Of a DNA stretch of 64,000 nt, positions 45,467 through 52,541 are shown in pieces. Source of the stretch: Pseudomonas kuykendallii. Lineage in GTDB: Bacteria; Pseudomonadota; Gammaproteobacteria; Pseudomonadales; Pseudomonadaceae. Position 1 is the first letter of the stretch. Each line of letters starts with the position of its first letter. The stretch covers positions 432,260-496,259 of the forward strand of contig NZ_FNNU01000001.1 in assembly GCF_900106975.1 (NCBI RefSeq). Direction: 5' to 3'. Both the position numbers and the translations under genes were made by a program. The notes beneath the pieces were generated by a model. It did not search any database, was not told the DNA's origin, and saw only the letters and a program-made list of their open reading frames with translations.

Positions 45467-45982
45467 TCAGCGCCTGACCCACCCCTCGAACGCATAACCC
45501 GGCGCCTCGCCCTCGGCCGGATGCTCGACGCTGGAGACGCGCGCCCACTGCGCCTCATCGAACGCCGGGAAGAAGGCGTCGCCCTCGGGGCTGGCAGCAA
45601 TGCGCGTGAGGTACAGCCGTTCGGCCTGATCCAGCGCCTGCGCATAGAGCTGCGCGCCGCCAATCAGCATCAGCTCGTCGGCACCCTGCTCGCGCGCCCA
45701 CTGCTCGGCGCGCAGGAGCGCCTGTTCCAGGGTCGGAAAGACCTCGGCGCCGTCCAGCATCAGGTTGGGCTGGCGGCTGACCACTAGGTTGAGGCGCCCT
45801 GGCAGCGGGCGGCCGAGGGAATCCCAGGTCTTGCGGCCCATGATCACCGGTTTGCCGAGGGTCATGGCCTTGAAGTGCCTGAGGTCCGCCGGCAGGTGCC
45901 AGGGCATCTTGTTGTCGAGGCCGATCACGCGGTTCTGCGCGAGGGCGGCGATCAGGGCGAGGGGTAGCCGGGTCGTATTCAT
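45467..45982 (-). CDS. folA: Dihydrofolate reductase
   Basis: This 171-residue DHFR reduces dihydrofolate to tetrahydrofolate with NADPH. ALIAALAQNRVIGLDNKMPW and HLPADLRHFKAMTLGKPVIM contain the substrate-binding residues and the catalytic aspartate position (here in LPADLRHF). GRKTWDSLGRPLPGRLNLVV and ELMLIGGAQLYAQALDQAER are cofactor motifs. The length is a little above E. coli FolA (159). It is downstream of no operon partner here; thyA lies 8 kb away in the same direction. Confidence 0.96.
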   Translation of the reverse strand: MNTTRLPLALIAALAQNRVIGLDNKMPWHLPADLRHFKAMTLGKPVIMGRKTWDSLGRPLPGRLNLVVSRQPNLMLDGAEVFPTLEQALLRAEQWAREQGADELMLIGGAQLYAQALDQAERLYLTRIAASPEGDAFFPAFDEAQWARVSSVEHPAEGEAPGYAFEGWVRR

Positions 45983-46084
45983 CCGCGGAGGATAACGGCT
46001 CGACGTCGGCGAATGAAGCCGCGCGGGTGAAGCCGGGGCGTCAAGCGGTTATCCTCGGGATCAATCCGTCAGACGAGCCGCCGC

Positions 46085-47476
46085 GTGCCCGATACCGCCC
46101 TGCCCCCGATCGCTCCCCTCGACCGCCTCTGGCTGACCGAAGCCGTGCGCCTGCGCGAAGAACACGGCGGCCCGCTGGAAGACACCGAGGCCAATCGCCG
46201 GGCGAGCGCTGCCGGCGGCGAGCTGGGCGCACGCATCGAGGCCCGCGCCCTGCTGCTGGCCGAACGCGACGGCCAGCGCGCCGCGCTGCTGCACTGGCGA
46301 CAGGGCGCGCGGCTGGCGCTGTTGCTGCTGGCCCTGCTGGCTCTGGTCAGCGGCGCGAGCCTCGCCGTCGCCGCACTGGGCGACGGCCTGCGGCCGGTCA
46401 ACGTGTTCTGGGCGCTGGGTAGCCTGCTCGGCCTGAACCTGATCACCCTGCTCGGCTGGGCGCTGGCGTCGGCGTTCGGCAACGGCGGCGGTGGCGCGCT
46501 CGGACGGCTCTGGCTGTGGCTCAGCGAAAAACTCGCCCGCGACGCCCAGGCCGCACACCTGCTGCCGGCGCTGCTGATCCTGCTGCGCCGCCAGCGTCTG
46601 AGCCGCTGGGGCCTCGGCCTGCTGGTGCACGGGCTGTGGACGCTGCTATTGGCGACCGCCGCCGTGACCCTGCTGATGCTGTTCGCCACCCGCCGCTACG
46701 GCTTCGTCTGGGAGACCACCATCCTCGCCGGTGACACCTTCGTCGCCCTGACCCAGGCCCTCGGCGCCCTGCCCGCGTTGCTCGGCCTGAGCGTGCCGGA
46801 CGCCGCGGCGATCCGCGCCAGCGGCGCCCAGGCGCTGGTCGACGAAGGCGCGCGGCAGGCCTGGGCCGGCTGGCTGCTCGGCGTGCTGCTGGTCTACGGC
46901 CTGCTGCCGCGCCTGCTGCTGACGCTGTTTTGCCTGTGGCGCTGGAAGACCGGCACGCGGCGCCTGGCGCTGGACCTCGCGCTGCCGGGCTACCAGGTGC
47001 TGCGCGAGCGCCTGCAGCCGACCAGCGAACGCCTCGGCGTGGCCGATGCCGCGCCGGCGTCGCTGCCCGAGCACAGGGCCGGCGCGCTGATCGGCGACGG
47101 CCAGGGCGCGCTGCTGGTGGCCATCGAGCTGGACGACCGCCGCCCCTGGCCGCCGGCGCTGCCCGCGGGCGTCGCCGATGCCGGCATCCTCGACAGCCGC
47201 GAACAGCGCAATCGCCTGCTCGATCAGCTCAGCCGCTTCGCGCCAGCGCGCCTGGCCATCGCCTGTGACCCGCGCCGCTCGCCCGACCGCGGCACCCTGG
47301 CGCTGATCGGCGAACTGTCGCGCTGCGCCGCGGCCACGCGTATCTGGCTGCTCGCGCCGCTCCCCGGCGAGGCGCTGGACGGCGCCCGCCTGGGCGACTG
47401 GCACCAGGCGCTGGATGCGCTCGGCCTGAAGCACGGCGATGCGCCGCTGGGCTGGCTGGAGACGGGCCATGACTGA
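46085..47476 (+). CDS. DUF2868 membrane protein
   Basis: This 463-residue protein belongs to DUF2868. It has a cytoplasmic N-terminus with the family signature LWLTEAVRLREEHGGPLED. Two hydrophobic hairpins follow (ALLLLALLALVSGASLAVAA; FWALGSLLGLNLITLLGWAL), then further membrane segments (LLVHGLWTLLLATAAVTLLM; WLLGVLLVYGLLPRLLLTLF). The last 150 residues form a soluble domain with an alpha/beta look. The start is GTG 46085. It is followed after 72 bases by a GTPase with a DUF3482 domain; this pair recurs in proteobacteria, so they probably act together. The function is unknown. Confidence 0.85.
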   Translation: MPDTALPPIAPLDRLWLTEAVRLREEHGGPLEDTEANRRASAAGGELGARIEARALLLAERDGQRAALLHWRQGARLALLLLALLALVSGASLAVAALGDGLRPVNVFWALGSLLGLNLITLLGWALASAFGNGGGGALGRLWLWLSEKLARDAQAAHLLPALLILLRRQRLSRWGLGLLVHGLWTLLLATAAVTLLMLFATRRYGFVWETTILAGDTFVALTQALGALPALLGLSVPDAAAIRASGAQALVDEGARQAWAGWLLGVLLVYGLLPRLLLTLFCLWRWKTGTRRLALDLALPGYQVLRERLQPTSERLGVADAAPASLPEHRAGALIGDGQGALLVAIELDDRRPWPPALPAGVADAGILDSREQRNRLLDQLSRFAPARLAIACDPRRSPDRGTLALIGELSRCAAATRIWLLAPLPGEALDGARLGDWHQALDALGLKHGDAPLGWLETGHD

Positions 47477-47548
47477 GCCGATCGAACGCCGGATGGATGA
47501 CGCCCTTTTTTTCACCCACCAAGGCCTCCCGAACAGGGGTGAGCACCG

Positions 47549-48919
47549 ATGAGCGCCCCGCTGAAGCTGGCCGTGGTCGGCCACACCAACGTCGGCAAGA
47601 CCTCGCTGCTGCGCACCCTGACCCGCGACATCGGCTTCGGCGAGGTCTCGCACCGGCCGAGCACCACCCGCCACGTCGAGGGCGCGCGGCTGTCGGTGGA
47701 CGGCGATGCGTTGCTCGAGCTGTACGACACGCCCGGCCTGGAGGACGCCATCGCCCTGCTCGATCACCTCGAGCGCAGCGAGCGGCCCGGCGAACGCCTC
47801 GACGGTCCGGCGCGGCTGGCGCGCTTTCTGGATGGCAGCGAGGCGCGCCAGCGTTTCGAGCAGGAAGCCAAGGTGCTGCGTCAACTGCTCGCCTCGGACG
47901 CCGGCCTCTACGTGATCGACGCCCGCGAACCGGTACTGGCCAAGTACCGCGACGAGCTGGCGGTGCTCGCCGGCTGCGGCAAGCCGCTGTTGCCGGTGCT
48001 CAACTTCATCGCCAGCCCGGCCACCCGCGAGGACGACTGGCGCGAGGCGCTGGCGCGGCTCGGGCTGCACGCGCTGGTGCGCTTCGACAGCGTGGCGCCG
48101 CCGCTGGATGGCGAGCGGCGCCTGTACGAAAGCCTGGCGCTGCTGCTGGAGCGCTCGCGCCCGCAGCTGGAGCGCCTGATCGCCGATCACGAGGCGCAGG
48201 CCCGGGCGCGACAGGAAGACGGCCGTCGGTTGATCGCCGAGTTGCTGGTGGATATCGCCGCCTGCCGGCGTCAGGTGGCGACTGAACCCGCCGTGGCAAG
48301 GTCCGCGGTCATGGCACTGCATGAAGACGTGCGGCGCCGCGAACAACAGTGCGTCGATGCCCTGCTGCGCCTGTATGCGTTCGACGGCGGAACGGCCGAC
48401 GTCACGGATTTACCCCTGCTCGACGGCCGTTGGGGTGACGACCTGTTCAACCCGGAGACGCTGAAACAGTTGAGCGTCAACCTGGGGAGTGGCGTGGCGG
48501 CTGGCGCGGCGGCTGGCGCTGGTGTCGATTTGCTGGTGGGCGGCCTCACCCTTGGCGCCGCCGCCTTGGTCGGCGCCCTCGCCGGTGGCGGGGCTCAGAC
48601 TGCGCGTCATTATGGCCAGCGCTTGCTGGGCAAGCTCCGCGGCCAGCGTGAACTCACCCTGGACGACGCCGTACTGCGGCTGCTGGCGCTGCGTCAGCGG
48701 CAATTGCTCGACGCCCTGGCTCGTCGCGGCCACGCCGCCCAACAGGCCATCCGCCTCGATCTGCGGCAGGACCCGGCATGGCGCCAGGGCGACCTGCCCG
48801 AACCGCTGCGCAAGGCGCGGGCGCACCCCCGCTGGTCGAGCCTCAACGCCGGCGCCGCGCTGCACCAGCCCGAGCGGGCGGAGCAGGTAGCAGCCCTTTC
48901 GGCGCAGCTGGCGCGCTAG
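47549..48919 (+). CDS. DUF3482 GTPase with C-terminal membrane hairpin
   Basis: This 456-residue protein has an Era-like GTPase domain: G1 VVGHTNVGKTSLLRTLTRD, G2 threonine in RPSTTRHVEG, G3 YDTPGLEDA, and a modified G4 (VLNFIASPATRED in place of NKxD). A helical DUF3482 domain follows. A glycine- and alanine-rich hydrophobic hairpin (LGSGVAAGAAAGAGVDLLVG; LTLGAAALVGALAGGGAQ) near residue 320 could insert in or touch the membrane. It pairs with the upstream DUF2868 membrane protein. The set resembles dynamin-like or membrane-remodelling GTPases, but that is inference. Confidence 0.87.
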   Translation: MSAPLKLAVVGHTNVGKTSLLRTLTRDIGFGEVSHRPSTTRHVEGARLSVDGDALLELYDTPGLEDAIALLDHLERSERPGERLDGPARLARFLDGSEARQRFEQEAKVLRQLLASDAGLYVIDAREPVLAKYRDELAVLAGCGKPLLPVLNFIASPATREDDWREALARLGLHALVRFDSVAPPLDGERRLYESLALLLERSRPQLERLIADHEAQARARQEDGRRLIAELLVDIAACRRQVATEPAVARSAVMALHEDVRRREQQCVDALLRLYAFDGGTADVTDLPLLDGRWGDDLFNPETLKQLSVNLGSGVAAGAAAGAGVDLLVGGLTLGAAALVGALAGGGAQTARHYGQRLLGKLRGQRELTLDDAVLRLLALRQRQLLDALARRGHAAQQAIRLDLRQDPAWRQGDLPEPLRKARAHPRWSSLNAGAALHQPERAEQVAALSAQLAR

Positions 48920-49029
48920 TCGCCCTCACGGACGACGGCGCGCGCTTCCCGGGCGTCGCCGTACAGATTGGCGAGAACCGACAGCAGCAAGGCCAGACCA
49001 AGGCCGAGAATCCAGGCGAAATACCACAT
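48916..49029 (-). CDS. cydX: Cytochrome bd oxidase small subunit CydX
   Basis: This 37-residue, single-helix protein (MWYFAWILGLGLALLLSVLA) has the CydX/YbgT start WYFAWILG, followed by a charged C-terminus. CydX stabilises the haem core of cytochrome bd. I chose ATG 49029, which has GAGG 8 bases upstream; the ATG 6 bases earlier is too close to that site. It ends the cyd operon, 31 bases after the NifX-like gene, and its last four bases overlap the end of the convergent GTPase gene. Confidence 0.92.
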   Translation of the reverse strand: MWYFAWILGLGLALLLSVLANLYGDAREARAVVREGD

Positions 49030-49060
49030 GACCATTACCTCATTGGATCGACGCGTCGCC

Positions 49061-49399
49061 TCAGCGGCGGCCGTCGAGACAGGGGAGTGACGGCGCGCCC
49101 TCGAGGAACCGGCGCACGGCCAGCTCCGGCGACTGCTCGTCGGTGATGAATACATTGATTCCGCAGCTGGCCAACGACGCCTGCAGGCCCGGGCGCATCC
49201 CGGCCGTCACCAGTACCTTGATCCGTCCGAGCGGGTGATCGGCGCCCGGAGGGCCACGATGCAGCACTTGGCCGGCGGTCAGTTCCAAGGTGCCCATCAT
49301 CGGCCCGCCCCGGTCTCCGAATAGAAAGAATCGTCGGCAACGTCCGGCATGGCCGGTCACGGTGCGCCCATCCTGGCTGCTAACGCCGATCAGTCGCAT
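49061..49399 (-). CDS. NifX/NifB-C-like (dinitrogenase cofactor domain) protein
   Basis: This 112-residue protein has the fold of the NifX/NifY/VnfX/MTH1175 family, which binds iron-molybdenum cofactor precursors or other metal clusters. The sequence GVSSQDGRTVTGHAGRCRRF resembles the start of such domains (histidine in GHAGR). VLVTAGMRPGLQASLASCGI matches the conserved GMGxGAxxxLxxxGI region, with a cysteine in place of a hydrophobic residue. There are no nif genes around. It lies 10 bases after cydB and 31 bases before cydX, inside the bd oxidase operon, so a role in haem or metal supply to the oxidase is a fair guess. Confidence 0.8.
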   Translation of the reverse strand: MRLIGVSSQDGRTVTGHAGRCRRFFLFGDRGGPMMGTLELTAGQVLHRGPPGADHPLGRIKVLVTAGMRPGLQASLASCGINVFITDEQSPELAVRRFLEGAPSLPCLDGRR

Positions 49400-49409
49400 G
49401 GCAGCCTCC

Positions 49410-50546
49410 TCAATAGGCACTCCTGTCGTGCTGGCGGATGAACTCCAGCGTCACCTTGCCGGCCATCACCCGGTACGCCCAACTGGTGTACAGCACGACG
49501 AGCGGCATGAAGATCAGCGTGGCGCCCAGCATCAGGCCCAGGGTGAAGTGCGAGGACACCGCATCCCAGGCCGTCAGACCGGAAGAAGGGTCGGTGGACG
49601 ACGGCAGAATGAAGGGGAACAACGCCACCCCGGCAGTACCGATGACGCCCGTCATCGCCAGCGCCGAGGCCACGAAGGCCGAGCCCGGACGATTCAGCAA
49701 GGCCATGGCGAACCCCAGCGCCAACGCCCCTATCCCCAACCCCGGTACGCCCCAGAGCACCGGAGCCTGGCGGAAGTTGTCAAGCCAGGCACCCGGAACC
49801 AGCGCCACTGTTTTCGCCAGCGGATCGGGCAGCGCGTTGGGGGATGCGGCGATGGTGATGACATGCCCTGGCAGCAGCTGAACCCAAAGCCCCCCAGCAA
49901 CGAAGCACACCAGTGCCAACCCCGCAAAACCCATGGCAGCGCGACGGGCACGCTGATAAACCGTGCCCTCGCTGCGCAGCATCAGGTAATGGCCGCCGTG
50001 GGCAGTGATCATCGCCGTGCTCAGCAGGCCGCATAGCAGCGCGAAGGGATTGAGCAGGGCCCAGAACGTACCGGTATAGGTGGAGCGCAGGTTGTCGTCG
50101 AAGTGAAAGGGCACTCCCTGAAGCAGGTTGCCGAAGGCCACACCGAAGATCAGGGGAGGCACCGCACCGCCAATGAACAGCCCCCAGTCCCAAGTGCTGC
50201 GCCAGCGCGGATCGCTGATTTTCGAGCGGTAGTCGAAGCCTACCGGGCGAAAGAACAGCGACCACAGCACCGCCAGCATGGCCCAGTAAAAGCCCGAGAA
50301 GGCCGTGGCGTACACCAATGGCCAGGCGGCGAAGATCGCCCCGCCGGCGGTGATAAACCACACCTGATTGCCGTCCCAGTGCGGACCCACGGTGTTGATC
50401 ACCACGCGTCGCTCCGGGTCGCTGCGGCCGACGAAGGGAAGCAACGTGCCGACCCCCATGTCGTGGCCATCCATGATGACGAAGCCCACCAGCAGTACCC
50501 CTACCAGCACCCACCAGATGAGTTTCAAGGTCATGTAGTCGAGCAT
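49410..50546 (-). CDS. cydB: Cytochrome bd quinol oxidase subunit II
   Basis: This 378-residue CydB has about eight or nine membrane segments. The N-terminal LKLIWWVLVGVLLVGFVIMD, with GHDMGVGTLLPFVGRSDPER, is the CydB signature. Further hallmarks are VGPHWDGNQVWFITAGGAIF, AWPLVYATAFSGFYW and VGFDYRSKISDPRWRSTWDW. It supports the haem-bearing subunit I. I chose ATG 50546 (MLDYMTLKLIWW); the longer open frame overlaps the end of cydA. It lies 10 bases after cydA. Confidence 0.95.
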   Translation of the reverse strand: MLDYMTLKLIWWVLVGVLLVGFVIMDGHDMGVGTLLPFVGRSDPERRVVINTVGPHWDGNQVWFITAGGAIFAAWPLVYATAFSGFYWAMLAVLWSLFFRPVGFDYRSKISDPRWRSTWDWGLFIGGAVPPLIFGVAFGNLLQGVPFHFDDNLRSTYTGTFWALLNPFALLCGLLSTAMITAHGGHYLMLRSEGTVYQRARRAAMGFAGLALVCFVAGGLWVQLLPGHVITIAASPNALPDPLAKTVALVPGAWLDNFRQAPVLWGVPGLGIGALALGFAMALLNRPGSAFVASALAMTGVIGTAGVALFPFILPSSTDPSSGLTAWDAVSSHFTLGLMLGATLIFMPLVVLYTSWAYRVMAGKVTLEFIRQHDRSAY

Positions 50547-50556
50547 GGCGTTGTCC

Positions 50557-52152
50557 TCAAATATCCACGGGACGGGCAAGCGCACCGGACGGCGCCGCAG
50601 AGGCGCCGTATCGCCCGCTGCCGAGACACGCAGGGCCGAGGCGGGCGAACTTGATCATCAGGTACATCTCCACCCCCAGCAGCAGCGTGTAGAAACCGAC
50701 AAAGCCGCCCAGCGAGCCATACAGGCTGGCCGGCGTCAGGCTGGACACCGACAGGTGCGTCGGCAGTACCCCGTAGATGGTCCAGGGCTGTCTGCCATAT
50801 TCGGCGACGAACCAGCCCAGCTCGCAGGCCAGCCAGGGCGTGGGCAGGAACCACAGCGCCCAGCGCAGCAGCCACGTCTTCTGCATGAAGCTGTTCTTCA
50901 GGCTGAAGTAGAGCGCCAGGCCGAACAGGGCGAAGAAGGCGAAGCCCAGCAGCACCATCAGGCGAAAGCTCCAGAACATTGGCGCTACTTTCGGGATGGT
51001 GTCGCGAGCGGCCTGGGCAATCAGATCGGGGGTCACCTGGCTGTAGTCGCTGGTATAGCGCTGCAGCAGGAGGCCAAAGCCGAGATCGGCCTTGTGCGCC
51101 TCGAACGGTATCCGTGCCTGGGCCTTGGCCTGTTCGCTGGCCTCACGACTTCGCAATACCGCCAAGGCCTGCACGGCGACGGCGCCCGAAGCGATACGTT
51201 CGCGGTTTTGCGCCTCGATCTCGCGGATACCGGGGATTTCCTGGCTCAGCGAGCGGGTGCCGATCAGCCCCATCACCCAGGGAATCTCCAGTGCGTAGCG
51301 GTTCTGCCGCGCCTCGTCGTCGGGCAGGGCAAACAGTGTGAAGGGCGCGGGCGCCGGGAGGGTCTGCCACATGCCTTCCATGGCTGCGAGCTTGGTCTGT
51401 TGCGAAGCCGTGACCGTGTAGCCCGACTCGTCGCCCAGGACGATGACCGAGCAGGCAGAGGCGAAGCCGAACGCCGCCGCCACCCGGAACGAGCGACGGG
51501 CAAAGTCGAGGTCGCGCCCCTTGAGCAGGTAGTAACTGGATATCGCCAGGACGAACACCGAGGCGGTGACGTAGCCCGCCGACACGGTATGCACGAACTT
51601 CGCCTGCGCGGTGGGGTTGAACACCACGGCCCAGAAGTCCACCAGCTCCATGCGCATGGTCACATCGCTGAACACCGAGCCCACCGGGTCCTGCATCCAG
51701 CCGTTGGCGATGAGAATCCACAAGGCCGAGAGGTTCGAGCCCAACGCCATGAGGAAGGTCACCAACAAGTGCTTGCCGCGTGACAGGCGGTCCCAGCCGA
51801 AAAAGAACAAGCCGATGAAGGTCGATTCCAGGAAGAACGCCATCAGCCCTTCGATGGCCAGCGGTGCGCCAAAGATGTCGCCGACGTAGTGCGAGTAGTA
51901 AGCCCAATTGGTACCGAACTGAAACTCCATGGTGATGCCGGTGGTCACTCCCAGCGCAAAGTTGATACCGAACAGCTTGCCCCAGAACTGCGTCATGTCC
52001 TTGTAGACCTGGCGGCCGGTAAGCACGTAACAGGCCTCCATGATCACCAGAATGAACGCCAAACCCAGGGTCAGTGGAACAAATAGAAAGTGGTACATGG
52101 CCGTAACGGCGAATTGCAGCCGCGAGAGGTCCACCAGTTCATCGGTGAGCAT
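50557..52152 (-). CDS. cydA: Cytochrome bd quinol oxidase subunit I
   Basis: This 531-residue CydA oxidises quinol and reduces oxygen to water with high oxygen affinity. Haem-ligand candidates are His21 (TAMYHFLFVPLT), His188 (AKFVHTVSAGYV) and the methionine of FWSFRLMVLLG. The quinol site includes GDESGYTVTASQQTKLAAME, with conserved lysine and glutamate, and a long Q-loop follows (about residues 255-390). GRQPWTIYGVLPT is the family motif. The long Q-loop and the CydX partner place it with the E. coli bd-I type rather than the cyanide-insensitive CioA type. It follows the CydP-like gene by two bases. Confidence 0.96.
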   Translation of the reverse strand: MLTDELVDLSRLQFAVTAMYHFLFVPLTLGLAFILVIMEACYVLTGRQVYKDMTQFWGKLFGINFALGVTTGITMEFQFGTNWAYYSHYVGDIFGAPLAIEGLMAFFLESTFIGLFFFGWDRLSRGKHLLVTFLMALGSNLSALWILIANGWMQDPVGSVFSDVTMRMELVDFWAVVFNPTAQAKFVHTVSAGYVTASVFVLAISSYYLLKGRDLDFARRSFRVAAAFGFASACSVIVLGDESGYTVTASQQTKLAAMEGMWQTLPAPAPFTLFALPDDEARQNRYALEIPWVMGLIGTRSLSQEIPGIREIEAQNRERIASGAVAVQALAVLRSREASEQAKAQARIPFEAHKADLGFGLLLQRYTSDYSQVTPDLIAQAARDTIPKVAPMFWSFRLMVLLGFAFFALFGLALYFSLKNSFMQKTWLLRWALWFLPTPWLACELGWFVAEYGRQPWTIYGVLPTHLSVSSLTPASLYGSLGGFVGFYTLLLGVEMYLMIKFARLGPACLGSGRYGASAAPSGALARPVDI

Positions 52153-52154
52153 GG

Positions 52155-52358
52155 TCAGGGATTCCTCGGAGGGTGTGAGGCGACGGAAGAGGAAGCAGAA
52201 ACCCTGCTGAGCAGCCCCTCGGCGAGCGCTTCGCCCTTGATCCGAGGCTGGTGTGCAAAGCACGCCCACCAGATCAGGCCGAGCAGTACCAGCTTGAGCA
52301 GCACGATCAGGAACAACTCACGAGCCAACGGCGGCGTGGATGGAAGGTCTACGTTCAT
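52155..52358 (-). CDS. CydP-like small subunit
   Basis: This 67-residue protein has one membrane segment (LFLIVLLKLVLLGLIWWACF) preceded by a short polar N-terminus (MNVDLPSTPPLARE) and followed by a basic, serine-rich tail. It matches the description of the putative CydP small subunit found just before cydA in several proteobacteria. The ATG has GGAG 5 bases upstream, and its stop is two bases before the cydA start. A -24/-12 type promoter candidate begins 36 bases before it, so it is the first gene of the operon. Confidence 0.65.
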   Translation of the reverse strand: MNVDLPSTPPLARELFLIVLLKLVLLGLIWWACFAHQPRIKGEALAEGLLSRVSASSSVASHPPRNP

Positions 52359-52393
52359 CTCGGCTCCAGGGTCCTGCTTCCCCCAGGACGCAG

Positions 52394-52409
52394 TACAAGA
52401 GCCGTGCCA
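52394..52409 (-). promoter_or_regulatory. Candidate sigma-54 (-24/-12) promoter of the cyd operon
   Basis: Read on the minus strand, TGGCACGGCTCTTGTA matches the consensus TGGCACG-N4-TTGCW at every defined base except one (T for C in the -12 GC). The GG and GT are 10 bases apart, the required spacing. It ends 36 bases before the CydP-like start, leaving a leader of about 25 bases. The divergent gene encodes a sigma-54 activator. Confidence 0.7.
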
Positions 52410-52504
52410 TCGGCATCAACGCCTTGCCAGGGCGCGAATTCCGGGCATTTGGGGCCGGACGCGGGAGGCGGCGACCTGCCCTTGCGACAGCCGCTCGCCA
52501 GATA

Positions 52505-52533
52505 TGGCAAACTGCTTTGACATATCTGTCAAA
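52505..52533. promoter_or_regulatory. Three phased half-sites: probable activator binding region
   Basis: Half-sites TGGCAAA (52505-52511), TTTGACA (52516-52522) and TGTCAAA (52527-52533) are centred 11 bases apart, one helical turn each. The last two form a perfect 18-base dyad (TTTGACATATCTGTCAAA). They lie about 120-150 bases upstream of the predicted cyd transcription start, the usual enhancer distance. The third half-site also overlaps the AAAGG ribosome site of the regulator gene, so binding could limit the regulator's own expression. Confidence 0.65.
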
Positions 52534-52541
52534 GGTGTCCC

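Noticed and set aside
49061-49399. Part of a nitrogen fixation locus
   Set aside because: No other nif, rnf or molybdenum-cofactor genes are in the window; the gene belongs to the cyd operon by spacing.
50557-52152. Cyanide-insensitive oxidase CioA
   Set aside because: CydX is encoded in the operon and the Q-loop is long, as in E. coli bd-I; CioA-type subunits have a short Q-loop and no CydX.
52505-52522. A sigma-54 promoter reading toward the regulator gene (TGGCAAACTGCTTTGA)
   Set aside because: The second dinucleotide at the required 10-base spacing is TG rather than GC, and the element fits better as phased half-sites.
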